A DNA stretch of 64,000 nucleotides. It comes from Blautia wexlerae DSM 19850. GTDB lineage: Bacteria; Bacillota; Clostridia; Lachnospirales; Lachnospiraceae. The position numbers and the translations under genes are program-made. The notes below the pieces were generated by a model. The model searched no databases and was not told the DNA's origin. It was given only the letters and a program-made list of their open reading frames with translations. The stretch is taken from assembly GCF_025148125.1 (NCBI RefSeq), contig NZ_CP102267.1, positions 921,001 through 985,000 on the forward strand. Direction: 5' to 3'. This document shows, one piece after another, positions 27,241-36,132 of this stretch (position 1 is its first letter; each line of letters begins with the position of its first letter).

Positions 27241-27277
27241 ACAGCAGGGCTGCCCGGGCGGCAGCTCTGCTGTTTTC
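27241..27277 (+). terminator. Intercistronic terminator after the binding-protein gene
   Basis: ACAGCAGGGCTGCC and GGCAGCTCTGCTGT pair with one mismatch and run into TTTTC. Partial read-through would set the ratio of binding protein to transporter. A second hairpin, GCAAAAGAA/TTCTTTTGC, follows at 27289-27331. Confidence 0.8.
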
Positions 27278-27456
27278 ATATCGTACGTGCAAAAGAAGTC
27301 TTGAAGTCTTCTGACAGAAGGTTTCTTTTGCTGTATTATGGAGTATACAGGAGAGCAATTCCATAATTCAGAAGTAGGATTAAATGATATCGGCAGTCAA
27401 AGAGACAGGACTTTTACTGTAGATTGGATATCATTAGATAAAAGGAGGAAACGATA

Positions 27457-28992
27457 GTGGGAGAAAACTATGCACTTGAACTTAGAGATATTTCCAAGAG
27501 TTTTGGTTCGGTCCAGGCGAATGATCATGTAGATCTCACACTGAGAAAATCGGAGATTCTTGCAATTCTGGGGGAAAACGGAAGCGGAAAGACAACTCTG
27601 ATGAATATGATCTATGGAATTTATTATCCGGATGAAGGACATATTTTTGTAAATGGAAAAGAAGTAACGATCCGTTCACCGAAAGATTCCTATGAACTGG
27701 GAATCGGTATGGTACATCAGCATTTTAAACTGGTAGATGTACTGACAGCAGCAGAGAATATTGTTCTGGGACTTCCGGGAAAGGGAAAGCTGGACATGAA
27801 GAAGATCACAGAGGATATTCAGAAGCTGGTAGATAAATATGGATTTGAATTGGATCTGTCACAGAAGATCTACGAAATGTCCGTTTCCCAGAAGCAGACA
27901 GTTGAGATCATAAAGATGCTCTACCGCGGTGCAAGGATTTTGATCCTGGATGAGCCGACCGCAGTTCTGACACCACAGGAGTCTGACCGGTTATTCGATA
28001 TTTTGAGAAATATGAGAAAAGATGGATGTTCCATTATGATCATCACGCACAAACTCCAGGAAGTTCTGGCGTTATCAGACCGTGTGGCAATACTCAGAAA
28101 AGGAAAGTATATTGATACAGTAGAAACAGCTCAGACAAATGCACAGAGCCTGTCAGAGATGATGGTAGGCGGCAGAGTAGATCTCAATATCGACCGTCCT
28201 GAACCGGAGAATGTAAAGAAACGATTAGTAGTCAAAGGTCTGAACTGTAAAAATAAAGAAGAGGTAAAAACTCTGGACGATGTTGATTTGACAGTAAATG
28301 CAGGAGAGATTCTGGGTATTGCCGGCATTTCCGGAAGCGGTCAGAAAGAATTTCTGGAGGCAATTGCAGGACTTCAGGCGATAGAGAGCGGTTCGATTAC
28401 CCTGCTTGATGACAATGGAAAAGGAACAGAGCTTGCAGGAATGGATTCTATCTCCATTAATAAAGCAGGGATCAGCCTTGCTTTTGTTCCGGAAGACCGT
28501 ATTGGTATGGGGCTTGTGGGCGATATGGATATGACTGATAATATGATGCTCAGAAGCTATCGCAATGGAAAAAGTCCATTCCTGGATCGAAAAGGTCCAA
28601 AGGCACTGGCATTAAAAATTAAAGAACAGCTTGAAGTCATGACTCCAAGTATTTCTGCACCTGTCCGTCAGATGTCAGGAGGAAATGTACAGAAGGTTCT
28701 GGTAGGAAGAGAAATCGCCCAGAATCCGAAAGTGCTTCTGGTAGCTTTCCCGACTCGAGGGGTGGATGTCAATACCTCCCATGTGATCTACCGTCTTCTG
28801 AATGAACAGAAGAAAAAAGGGGTTGCAGTAGTCTGTGTTATTGAGGATCTTGATGTAGTTCTTGAACTGTGTGACAGGATTGCAGTGTTCTGCGGAGGTA
28901 AAATCAGCGGAATTGAGGATGGAAGAACTGCAACGAAAGAAGAAATCGGGCTTCTTATGACGAAGCATGAAAAAGGAGGGACACAGGCATGA
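27457..28992 (+). CDS. Nucleoside ABC transporter ATP-binding protein (two ABC domains)
   Basis: 511 residues starting with GTG at 27457, set by AAAGGAGG at 27441-27448. Domain one is complete: Walker A GENGSGKTT, Walker B ILILDEPTAVLTP. Domain two is degenerate: SGSGQKE in place of Walker A, signature SGGNVQK, and AFPTRGVDVN in the Walker B region, as is normal for sugar/nucleoside-type tandem ATPases. It drives the two following permeases. Its stop overlaps the next ATG (ATGA). Confidence 0.93.
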   Translation: MGENYALELRDISKSFGSVQANDHVDLTLRKSEILAILGENGSGKTTLMNMIYGIYYPDEGHIFVNGKEVTIRSPKDSYELGIGMVHQHFKLVDVLTAAENIVLGLPGKGKLDMKKITEDIQKLVDKYGFELDLSQKIYEMSVSQKQTVEIIKMLYRGARILILDEPTAVLTPQESDRLFDILRNMRKDGCSIMIITHKLQEVLALSDRVAILRKGKYIDTVETAQTNAQSLSEMMVGGRVDLNIDRPEPENVKKRLVVKGLNCKNKEEVKTLDDVDLTVNAGEILGIAGISGSGQKEFLEAIAGLQAIESGSITLLDDNGKGTELAGMDSISINKAGISLAFVPEDRIGMGLVGDMDMTDNMMLRSYRNGKSPFLDRKGPKALALKIKEQLEVMTPSISAPVRQMSGGNVQKVLVGREIAQNPKVLLVAFPTRGVDVNTSHVIYRLLNEQKKKGVAVVCVIEDLDVVLELCDRIAVFCGGKISGIEDGRTATKEEIGLLMTKHEKGGTQA

Positions 28993-30068
28993 AGAAAGAA
29001 CCTTTCTTACAGGTAAGTAAAAGAAGAAACAAAGCCAGATGGCAGGAACGTCTTCTGATCCGTTTCATTGCATTGATCCTTGCACTGATCGTGTGCGGAG
29101 CGGTGATCGTTGCCCTGGTAAAGATGAATCCGGTGGATGTCTATAAGGCAATCTGGGATGGAGCAATGGGTTCGGAACGCCGTCTGTGGCAGACCATACG
29201 AGATACAATGGTACTGCTGTGTATTTCCATTGGTCTGGCACCTGCATTTAAAATGAAATTCTGGAACATCGGTGCAGAAGGTCAGATTCTGATCGGTGGT
29301 GCCTGCTCTGCTGCCGTCATGATCTATGCAGGAGATAAGATGCCTACAGGGTTACTCCTGATCGTAATGTTTGTGGCAAGTGCACTTGGCGGAATGATCT
29401 GGGGAATGATCCCGGCTGTATTTAAAGCAAACTGGAATACAAATGAGACACTGTTTACTCTGATGTTGAATTATGTTGCCATGCAGGTAGTAACTTATTG
29501 TATTGTATTCTGGGAAAATCCGAAAGGTTCCAATACAGTCGGTATCATCAATCAGGCTACAAAAGGCGGATGGCTTCCGGAATTGTTCGGACAGAAATAT
29601 GGCTGGAATGTAGTCATTGTCCTGATTCTGACAGTGGGAATGTTCATTTATCTGAAATACTGTAAGCAGGGCTATGAGATCGCAGTAGTAGGTGAGAGCG
29701 AGAATACTGCCAGATATGCCGGTATCCAGGTGAAAAAGGTTATTATCCGTACAATGGCAATCTCCGGTGCAATCTGTGGTATCGCAGGTTTTGTTATTGT
29801 CAGCGGAGCCAGCCATACGATTTCCACTGCAACAGCAGGCGGTCGTGGATTTACTGCGATCATTGTCGCATGGCTTTCCAAGTTTAATACATTTATTATG
29901 GTTGCAGTTTCCTTTGGCATCGTATTTATGGACCAGGGTGCCGTACAGATTGCAACACAGTATGGACTGAATGAGAATGCTTCCAATGTTCTTCTGGGAA
30001 TCATTCTGTTTTTCCTGATCGGTGCAGAATTCTTTATCAACTACAGAGTAAAGCGTGCAAAGAAATAG
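28989..30068 (+). CDS. Nucleoside ABC transporter permease (YufP/NupP-like)
   Basis: 359 residues with about ten membrane helices. FKMKFWNIGAEGQILIGG and AISGAICGIAGFVIVSGAS are typical of branched-chain/ribose-type permeases in BMP operons. It forms the import channel with the next permease. Start and stop codons overlap with the ATPase gene, so expression is coupled. Confidence 0.92.
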   Translation: MKKEPFLQVSKRRNKARWQERLLIRFIALILALIVCGAVIVALVKMNPVDVYKAIWDGAMGSERRLWQTIRDTMVLLCISIGLAPAFKMKFWNIGAEGQILIGGACSAAVMIYAGDKMPTGLLLIVMFVASALGGMIWGMIPAVFKANWNTNETLFTLMLNYVAMQVVTYCIVFWENPKGSNTVGIINQATKGGWLPELFGQKYGWNVVIVLILTVGMFIYLKYCKQGYEIAVVGESENTARYAGIQVKKVIIRTMAISGAICGIAGFVIVSGASHTISTATAGGRGFTAIIVAWLSKFNTFIMVAVSFGIVFMDQGAVQIATQYGLNENASNVLLGIILFFLIGAEFFINYRVKRAKK

Positions 30069-30080
30069 GAGGTAGCGGCA

Positions 30081-31061
30081 ATGAGTGTACTGATAGTTTT
30101 TATTCAAAAAGCAATTGTCCAGGGCATCTGTATTCTGTATGGGGCGCTTGGTGAGATTATGACAGAGAAATCCGGTAACCTGAATCTTGGTATTCCGGGA
30201 ATTATGTATATGGGCGGCATTTCAGGTCTGATGGGAGCTTTCCTCTATGAGAAGGATAATCCTGATCCCAATGCACTTGTGGGTGTACTGATATCGTTTT
30301 TGTGTGCGTTTGCATGTGCTGCGATCGGTGGTCTGATTTACAGTATCCTGACTATCACACTTCGTGTAAATCAGAATGTAACAGGTCTTGCACTTACCAT
30401 TTTTGGTACAGGTTTTGGTAACTTCTTTGGCGGTTCTATTTCCAAGCTTGCAGGCGGTGTAGGACAGATTTCCGTAAAAGTAACAGGAAGTGCCTATACG
30501 GCAAAAATCCCGGGATTGTCTAAGATTCCGGTTATCGGAGGTATTTTATTTAATTATGGTTTCCTTACATATCTCTGTATTATTATAGCAGTCCTGTTAT
30601 CGCTTTTTCTGTTCAAGACAAGAGCGGGATTGAATCTCAGGGCAATCGGTGAAAATCCGGGAACTGCAGATGCAGCAGGTATCAATGTTATCAAATATAA
30701 ATATCTGTCAACCTGTATCGGTGCAGGTCTGGCAGGTCTGGGCGGACTCTATTTCGTAATGGAATATTCAGGAGGAACCTGGACAGACAATGGTTTTGGA
30801 GATCGTGGCTGGCTTGCTGTTGCACTGGTAATCTTTGCATTATGGAAACCACTGAATGCAATCTGGGGAGCATTCCTGTTCGGAGCTCTTTATATTCTGT
30901 ATCTTTATATCCCGGGACTTGGACGAAGCATGCAGGAAGTATTTAAAGCACTGCCTTATGTGGTAACGATTATCGTACTGGTATTCACAAGCTTCCGAAA
31001 GAAAAAGGAACACCAGCCGCCTGCTGCTCTGGGACTTCCGTATTTCAGGGAGGAACGATAA
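30081..31061 (+). CDS. Nucleoside ABC transporter permease (YufQ/NupQ-like)
   Basis: 326 residues, polytopic. GALGEIMTEKSGNLNLGIPG and LRAIGENPGTADAAGINV are family features of the second permease subunit. TAGGAGG precedes the ATG, 12 bases after the previous stop. With the binding protein, the tandem ATPase and the other permease it completes a nucleoside importer. Confidence 0.92.
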   Translation: MSVLIVFIQKAIVQGICILYGALGEIMTEKSGNLNLGIPGIMYMGGISGLMGAFLYEKDNPDPNALVGVLISFLCAFACAAIGGLIYSILTITLRVNQNVTGLALTIFGTGFGNFFGGSISKLAGGVGQISVKVTGSAYTAKIPGLSKIPVIGGILFNYGFLTYLCIIIAVLLSLFLFKTRAGLNLRAIGENPGTADAAGINVIKYKYLSTCIGAGLAGLGGLYFVMEYSGGTWTDNGFGDRGWLAVALVIFALWKPLNAIWGAFLFGALYILYLYIPGLGRSMQEVFKALPYVVTIIVLVFTSFRKKKEHQPPAALGLPYFREER

Positions 31062-31161
31062 AATTAAAAGTTTGCAGTTGATTCCAGAGTAAAATAGTAT
31101 TATAATATCAGAAGCTATAAAAGCTGAGTAGTATGAAGAAAAATTAAGGAGGAAATATACA

Positions 31162-31362
31162 ATGGCTAAAGTATCAAAAGACATGCTGATCGGTCAGCTT
31201 CTTCAGATTGATGCAAATATCGCACCGATTCTTATGAGAGCAGGAATGCATTGCCTTGGATGCCCATCTTCCCAGATGGAATCTCTCGAAGAAGCAGCTA
31301 TGGTTCATGGACTGGATGTTGATGTACTGGTTAACCAGATTAATGATTTTCTTGGAGAATAA
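31162..31362 (+). CDS. DUF1858 domain-containing protein
   Basis: 66 residues. It matches the small DUF1858 family: ISKDMLIG-like start, central [10 protein letters not shown] with a CxxC pair, and a helical C-terminus ending NDFLGE. The cysteines suggest a redox or metal role, but none is established. AAGGAGG precedes the ATG. The 100-base gap from the permease has no clear terminator, so it may be transcribed with the importer. Confidence 0.87.
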   Translation: MAKVSKDMLIGQLLQIDANIAPILMRAGMHCLGCPSSQMESLEEAAMVHGLDVDVLVNQINDFLGE

Positions 31363-31390
31363 TCTTTCTGAAAGGTAATCATATGACGGA

Positions 31391-31416
31391 CTATGACAAT
31401 TGTTGAATTGTCATAG
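31391..31416. repeat. Perfect hairpin CTATGACAAT/ATTGTCATAG
   Basis: Ten-base perfect arms surround TGTTGA just before the terminator. It could be an operator or part of a double terminator. No other copy was noticed. Confidence 0.6.
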
Positions 31417-31426
31417 ACTGACATGT

Positions 31427-31465
31427 AAAAAGGATGTTCTGAATAAGTTCAGGACATCCTTTTTT
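31427..31465 (+). terminator. Terminator after the DUF1858 gene
   Basis: AAAAAGGATGTTCTG pairs with CAGGACATCCTTTTT (one G-T pair) and runs on in T. Confidence 0.88.
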
Positions 31466-31495
31466 GAGAAATCTGTAATTTACTATAGTATAAGA

Positions 31496-31529
31496 AAAGA
31501 GCTTTCAGATGAAAACTGAATGCTCTTTT
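31496..31529 (-). terminator. Terminator of mecA
   Basis: On the minus strand AAAAGAGC, TTCAG and CTGAA, GCTCTTTT form a stem with a U run, immediately after the mecA stop. Confidence 0.7.
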
Positions 31530-31543
31530 AATTATGAAAATTA

Positions 31544-32290
31544 TTACAGTTGAATCAGCTGCTGAAGGGCAGAATCGGAAATCAGTTCTCCATGTTCTGT
31601 CAGATAAGCTTCTCCTGAAAGAGAGAAAGCCTTTCCCTGTCCATATTCCGTAAGAATATTACATACCCTGTTAAAATCCTCCGGAGAAAGTGATGACTGG
31701 TGAAGTACCAGTTTGTAAAGCTCATCGGCCGGATCTTTGTACAGGGTGTTTGTACCGGTAAAATAGCCGTTCAGTCCATGGGCGGCCGCAATCACATCGT
31801 CCAGTGTGTCGAACTCATAGAGACGAATAAGATTTACATCAGGAACCTGAGTATCGTCATTTTCCTTTGCTCCGGTATTCTGAGCAGATTTGCCATCTTT
31901 TGTCTGAGTACTCTTCATCTTTGCTTCGTAAAGCTTCTGGAAGATATCAATAATATTGTCTGCACCGTCAAGCTGAAGAGTATCTGTCTTATCATTCCCG
32001 CTGAATGGAGCAAATTTGGAGAAACGGGTATCCAGTTCTTCAGGATCCTCTACTTTGGTAATGATCAGGATGATGCTCTCGGTACTCACCGGGATGGCCT
32101 CGATCATTAATGGAATATTATCTGCCTCAAAACCAAACTGTATCTGTGCCTGCTGCATCATATCGCGGAAAAGTTTCTTGGCTTTCTCAGTGCCGTAAGC
32201 CAGTTCACTGATACGGATCTGATGGTTCTCCAGGTCTTCTCTTGTCAGTGTGCAGCGTATCTGGTTGTCGTTAATCTTTTCTATCTTCAT
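31544..32290 (-). CDS. mecA: Adaptor protein MecA
   Basis: 248 residues from the ATG at 32290, which has TAGGATG upstream and starts MKIEKINDNQIRCTL, the standard MecA N-terminus; a longer in-frame start at 32338 adds an atypical extension. The N-terminal target-binding domain (LTREDLENHQIRISEL) is joined by a charged linker to the C-terminal ClpC-binding domain. MecA hands substrates to ClpCP and controls competence and other regulators in relatives. It is transcribed alone. Confidence 0.92.
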   Translation of the reverse strand: MKIEKINDNQIRCTLTREDLENHQIRISELAYGTEKAKKLFRDMMQQAQIQFGFEADNIPLMIEAIPVSTESIILIITKVEDPEELDTRFSKFAPFSGNDKTDTLQLDGADNIIDIFQKLYEAKMKSTQTKDGKSAQNTGAKENDDTQVPDVNLIRLYEFDTLDDVIAAAHGLNGYFTGTNTLYKDPADELYKLVLHQSSLSPEDFNRVCNILTEYGQGKAFSLSGEAYLTEHGELISDSALQQLIQL

Positions 32291-32422
32291 GTTGTCACAT
32301 CCTATTCTGAATAACATTGAATTATCTGGCAGCTTCATAATTGCCTGTGAAAATCCATTAAAAGTGTTTCTGATAATGAAAATTTAACTTTTGAAAGCTG
32401 CGGACAATTACGGATAAATTAA

Positions 32423-32504
32423 AAGTTACTATTGTTTTTTTGAACAGCAATTTTAAAGGATTGCCATAGATGCGCTGTCTTTGGAAAATTGCTGCAAGTA
32501 ACTT
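32423..32504. repeat. Nested palindrome upstream of mecA
   Basis: The outer arms AAGTTACT/AGTAACTT and inner arms CAGCAATTTT/AAAATTGCTG are all perfect; AAGGATTGCCATAG between them resembles the right end of family 1. It could be a family 1 copy inserted in another palindrome. The remainder of 32291-32987 is AT-rich with no supported gene. Confidence 0.65.
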
Positions 32505-32654
32505 CAAAAATTCTATTGTCTGACTGTGAATTTATAAAATTTTATACACTATATTATATAACACAGAACTGCAAAATGTAAAGATAAGTAATCAACCAAA
32601 ATATTAAATTTTTAGAAACAAAACAGAAAAAAATACATAAATGAAGAAAAACAC

Positions 32655-32682
32655 TTGCATCTGTTTACCAGATGGATATAAT
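32655..32682 (+). promoter_or_regulatory. Promoter with long leader before the 66-residue protein gene
   Basis: TTGCAT and TATAAT are 16 bases apart. The leader of about 300 bases includes a CATTGCC/GGCAATG stem near 32768-32805 and a short family 2 repeat. Confidence 0.5.
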
Positions 32683-32842
32683 GAAAACAGAAGAAGCAGT
32701 AAACCTGCGGTTCACATAAGCGAAGATCTGAAACATTAACCAAAGTGATCTTTTATTTCTAAACTTCATTGCCGTTTTTCATGCAGCGTTCCTGCTGTGG
32801 CAATGTACAGGTAAAATTTCCATGATGATAAGAAGTTGAAAC

Positions 32843-32869
32843 GTTACTGTTCACTCCGTTCACAGTAAC
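32843..32869. repeat. Family 2 repeat, short 27-bp form
   Basis: GTTACTGTTCAC TCC GTTCACAGTAAC; 12-base end motifs with a three-base centre. The same unit is found at 51052-51078 and, with one change, at 45949. Confidence 0.8.
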
Positions 32870-32987
32870 GATAAAACAGGTGCAGGGATATTGTTTTTTC
32901 AACAGCCGATAAGGTGCTTTCTAAAAAATCTTATGAAAGAAGGGAGGTAAGCTTACGGAAAATATATCACGGGCAACCAAAAAGAGC

Positions 32988-33188
32988 ATGCGTAAACCAC
33001 TGGAAAAAGAATTGAAGAGTTATCGTGAACAGGGAATTTCTCTGTATCTGAATGGTATACTCAGTAATCCGAAAACAATTGCAAAAGCCTGTCAGATTGC
33101 AGAAGGTGGTGGATACATGCGTGATTACGTTGAAGATGAAAAAGGACGGATCGCTCGTGTGGATTTTGATTTCGTCAAAGAAAAATAA
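32988..33188 (+). CDS. Small hypothetical protein, start uncertain
   Basis: 66 residues from the first ATG; I do not recognise a family. The sequence is hydrophilic and looks like a real globular protein (KPLEKELKSYREQGISLYL, then GGGYMRDYVEDEKG). The best ribosome site, GGGAGG at 32942-32947, lies 41 bases before that ATG, and the frame is open upstream through ENISRATKKS, but no ATG, GTG or TTG lies at a suitable distance. A non-standard start would add about 12 residues. GCTGCCCGAA/TTCGGGCAGC (33200-33256) follows without a T run. Confidence 0.6.
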   Translation: MRKPLEKELKSYREQGISLYLNGILSNPKTIAKACQIAEGGGYMRDYVEDEKGRIARVDFDFVKEK

Positions 33189-33328
33189 CAAAAGAGAAAG
33201 CTGCCCGAACAGATTCTGAACCAGTCCCCCCGATGTTCATAATGCCTTCGGGCAGCATAAGAATATAATTACGCATATCTTAAAAATTTGTGAAAAATAC
33301 GATTTTGCAATACAATTGTAATATTTTA

Positions 33329-33337
33329 TGGTATACT
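33329..33337 (+). promoter_or_regulatory. Extended -10 promoter of the GH18 gene
   Basis: TGGTATACT, with no clear -35. The leader holds a 13-base hairpin, CCAGTATCATCAA/TTGATAATACTGG (33342-33380), at the predicted transcript start. Confidence 0.45.
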
Positions 33338-33499
33338 TAAGCCAGTATCATCAAGTTACCGATACAGTTGATAATACTGGTACATCATACTCAAAATAAC
33401 TATATGAAATACCTTTCTGTGAGCTGATGTATCAATAGCAATCGTGTTACTGTCTGCTTTGTTTCCGGTAACACAATATTTACTGAAAGGAAAAATACT

Positions 33500-35149
33500 A
33501 TGAATAAAAAGTATAAACCAGTTATCGCAGTTGCCGTTTTGGTCATTCTTGTTGCGATTCTTGGAATTGTCACTCATGTAGTAATGAAGTACATACCATC
33601 TTCTGAGAAAATGGATCTGAATGAATATTATGGAGAAATGACAGATGGGGAGATTGCCCTGGTCATTGGAACTGAGAAACTGGAAGAACGTGGTCTGGTG
33701 GACGGAGACAGAGTCTATTTACCACTGGATGTGGTGAATACTTATCTGAACCAGAGATATTACTGGGATTCTGCCAATCAGCAGATACTTTATGCAACAC
33801 CTTCGGAGCTGACTTCTGCGAGTGCATCATCTGAGGCAGGAGATAAGGTATGGGTGAAAGATGACAAAGTGTATCTGAATCTTACTTATGTGCAGGAATT
33901 TACAGATCTTGATGCATACATCACAAAAGATCCATACAGGATTGCCATACAGTATAAATTCAAAAATGTAAAAACAGTCACAGTTAAGAAGAATACAAGC
34001 ATACGTTACCGCGGTGGAATTAAATCGGCTATTCTTACTTCTGTAAAGAAAGGTACAAAGCTTCGTCTTATCGAAGAATTGGAGAACTGGGATCAGGTAG
34101 CTACGGATGACGGATATATTGGTTATATAGATAAGAAGAAAGTGGGAGAAGCAGAGAAGACAAAATTTGAACGAAGCTTTAAGAAGGAAGAGTACTCCTA
34201 TCTTACTATGGACAGCAAGGTCAATATGGTATGGCATCAGGTGACTTCCACAGATGCCAATGCTTATTTTGCGGATGCGACAGCAAATATGACAGGTGTG
34301 AATGTGATCTCGCCTACCTGGTTCTATCTGACAGATACTTCAGGAAACATTGCAAGCATCGCAAGTGCAGATTATGTATCACAGGCTCATGAAAAGGGGC
34401 TTCAGGTATGGGGTCTGATCGACAACTTTACACAGGAAGTAAGTACAACGGAAACACTTTCCAGCACTGCGGCGAGACAGAATATTATCAGTCAGCTGAT
34501 CCAGGCAGCCCAAGATGTGGGAATGGATGGCATTAATGTGGATTTTGAATCTCTCAGCGAGGATGTGGGAACTCATTTTCTGGAATTTCTGAGAGAACTT
34601 TCCATAGAGTGTCATAAGAATAATCTGGTTCTTTCAGTGGATAATCCGGTTCCTGAGGATTTTACAAGCCATTATGACCGGGCTGAGCAGGGAAGGGTTG
34701 TAGATTATGTGATCATCATGGGATATGACGAGCATTATGTAGGATCTGAAGCCGGTTCTGTGGCATCTCTTCCATGGGTGGAACAGGGAATCCAAGATAC
34801 ACTGGATGAGGTTCCGGCTAAACGTGTGATCAATGCCATTCCGTTTTATACCAGACTGTGGAGGACCACAGGGGGAAATGTGACCAGTGAAGCGATCGGC
34901 ATGGATCAGGCACAGCAGACAATTGCCGAGAATAATGTGGAAACCTACTGGGATAAGACCACTTCCCAGAATTATGGAAAATATGATATAGATAATTCTA
35001 CCTATCAGATCTGGCTTGAGGATGCTCAGTCAGTTGCAGAGAAAGTGAAGCTGGTATCCAAATATGACCTTGCAGGAGTTTCTGCATGGAAGCTTGGATT
35101 TGAAAACAACGGAATCTGGCAGGTAATCTCGGACAATCTGAATAATTAA
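33500..35149 (+). CDS. Glycoside hydrolase family 18 protein with SH3-like domain
   Basis: 549 residues. One N-terminal membrane anchor (about residues 8-30), then a region resembling copper-amine-oxidase N-type and SH3 domains (IRYRGGIKSAILTSVKKG), then a GH18 barrel from about residue 235. The catalytic motif is DGINVDFE, with Asp348 and Glu350, and VIIMGYDEHY follows, so it is probably active. Relatives such as YaaH/YdhD act on cortex or cell-wall glycans in spore formers. A role in peptidoglycan turnover fits the amidase gene downstream. AAAGGAAA precedes the ATG. Confidence 0.88.
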   Translation: MNKKYKPVIAVAVLVILVAILGIVTHVVMKYIPSSEKMDLNEYYGEMTDGEIALVIGTEKLEERGLVDGDRVYLPLDVVNTYLNQRYYWDSANQQILYATPSELTSASASSEAGDKVWVKDDKVYLNLTYVQEFTDLDAYITKDPYRIAIQYKFKNVKTVTVKKNTSIRYRGGIKSAILTSVKKGTKLRLIEELENWDQVATDDGYIGYIDKKKVGEAEKTKFERSFKKEEYSYLTMDSKVNMVWHQVTSTDANAYFADATANMTGVNVISPTWFYLTDTSGNIASIASADYVSQAHEKGLQVWGLIDNFTQEVSTTETLSSTAARQNIISQLIQAAQDVGMDGINVDFESLSEDVGTHFLEFLRELSIECHKNNLVLSVDNPVPEDFTSHYDRAEQGRVVDYVIIMGYDEHYVGSEAGSVASLPWVEQGIQDTLDEVPAKRVINAIPFYTRLWRTTGGNVTSEAIGMDQAQQTIAENNVETYWDKTTSQNYGKYDIDNSTYQIWLEDAQSVAEKVKLVSKYDLAGVSAWKLGFENNGIWQVISDNLNN

Positions 35150-35198
35150 AAGTTCTGCATCAGCAGGCTATAAAAACATCTTCTGAAACATATATTAA

Positions 35199-35247
35199 TA
35201 TAGAATTTTATGAAATACTGATTGCATTATTTTATGGAATTGCTATA
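35199..35247. repeat. Family 1 palindromic repeat
   Basis: The left arm from TATAGAATTTTATGAAAT pairs with the right arm ATTATTTTATGGAATTGCTATA, mostly by Watson-Crick and G-U pairs, with one bulged C. Confidence 0.7.
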
Positions 35248-35313
35248 GCCAGTCTACAGGAACAGTGAATTTTCCCGTAGACTGTAAAAGATGTCTCAGG
35301 AGGTGTTTTTAGT

Positions 35314-36009
35314 TTGAAAAAATATGGACTGGAATTAATGTTAGGGTGTCTGCTTCTTGTCAGTTTTTTCATTCTGTCAAAACAGGCAGCTGAAGTTTCA
35401 GAGACTATGAGTTCAACAGAAAATTCAAAAATCATTCTGGTAGATGCAGGACATGGTGGAGCGGATCCGGGAATGATCGGAGTGAACGGACTGGAAGAAA
35501 AGGGGATAAATCTTCAGATTGCCGTAAAATTAAAGGATTCTCTGGAAAAACAAGGATTTTCTGTAATCATGACAAGGGAAGAAGATAAGGGCCTTTATGA
35601 GGAGGACAGCAGAAATCAGAAAGCACAGGATATGCAGTGCAGGATTGCTATGATAAAGAAATACAGACCTGTGCTGTGCATAAGTGTTCATCAGAACAGC
35701 TATCAGGATTCGTCTGTATGCGGTCCCCAGGTGTTTTATTATGAAGATTCTGTCCGGGGAAAGAATCTGGCAGAGTTTATCCAGGAAGAACTGAATCTGG
35801 GACTGAAAGTAAAACGCCCTCGTGTGGCAAAAGGTAATAAAACCTATTATCTGTTAAAAAGAAGTGAAAGCGTTCTGAATATTGTAGAGTGTGGTTTTCT
35901 TACAAATCCGGAAGAGGCCGGACTTCTCTGCAAAGAAGAATATCAGAATAAAATAGTGGAAGCTATAGTGAAAGGGATTGAACAATATCTGAAGCAACAA
36001 AAAATTTAA
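35314..36009 (+). CDS. cwlD: N-acetylmuramoyl-L-alanine amidase (CwlD-like)
   Basis: 231 residues starting with TTG at 35314, set by AGGAGG at 35298-35303; no closer ATG gives the full membrane anchor. One N-terminal helix (about residues 5-22) is followed by an Amidase_3 domain with zinc ligands in VDAGHGGADPG, LEEKGINL and SVHQNS, and the catalytic Glu in IVECGF. In spore formers CwlD removes peptides from muramic acid so that muramic lactam forms in the cortex. Size and domain layout match CwlD; a vegetative amidase is the alternative. Confidence 0.85.
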   Translation: MKKYGLELMLGCLLLVSFFILSKQAAEVSETMSSTENSKIILVDAGHGGADPGMIGVNGLEEKGINLQIAVKLKDSLEKQGFSVIMTREEDKGLYEEDSRNQKAQDMQCRIAMIKKYRPVLCISVHQNSYQDSSVCGPQVFYYEDSVRGKNLAEFIQEELNLGLKVKRPRVAKGNKTYYLLKRSESVLNIVECGFLTNPEEAGLLCKEEYQNKIVEAIVKGIEQYLKQQKI

Positions 36010-36132
36010 AATGTTTAATTTATGTGAACTTGCTTTTAATAAGTAAGGATTTTTGTTATACTGATACTTGTTTGCTAAAATCCCCCGGAGGTAGGAGTAT
36101 CTGCATGGCGGGGAAATGTACAGGGAGAAATT

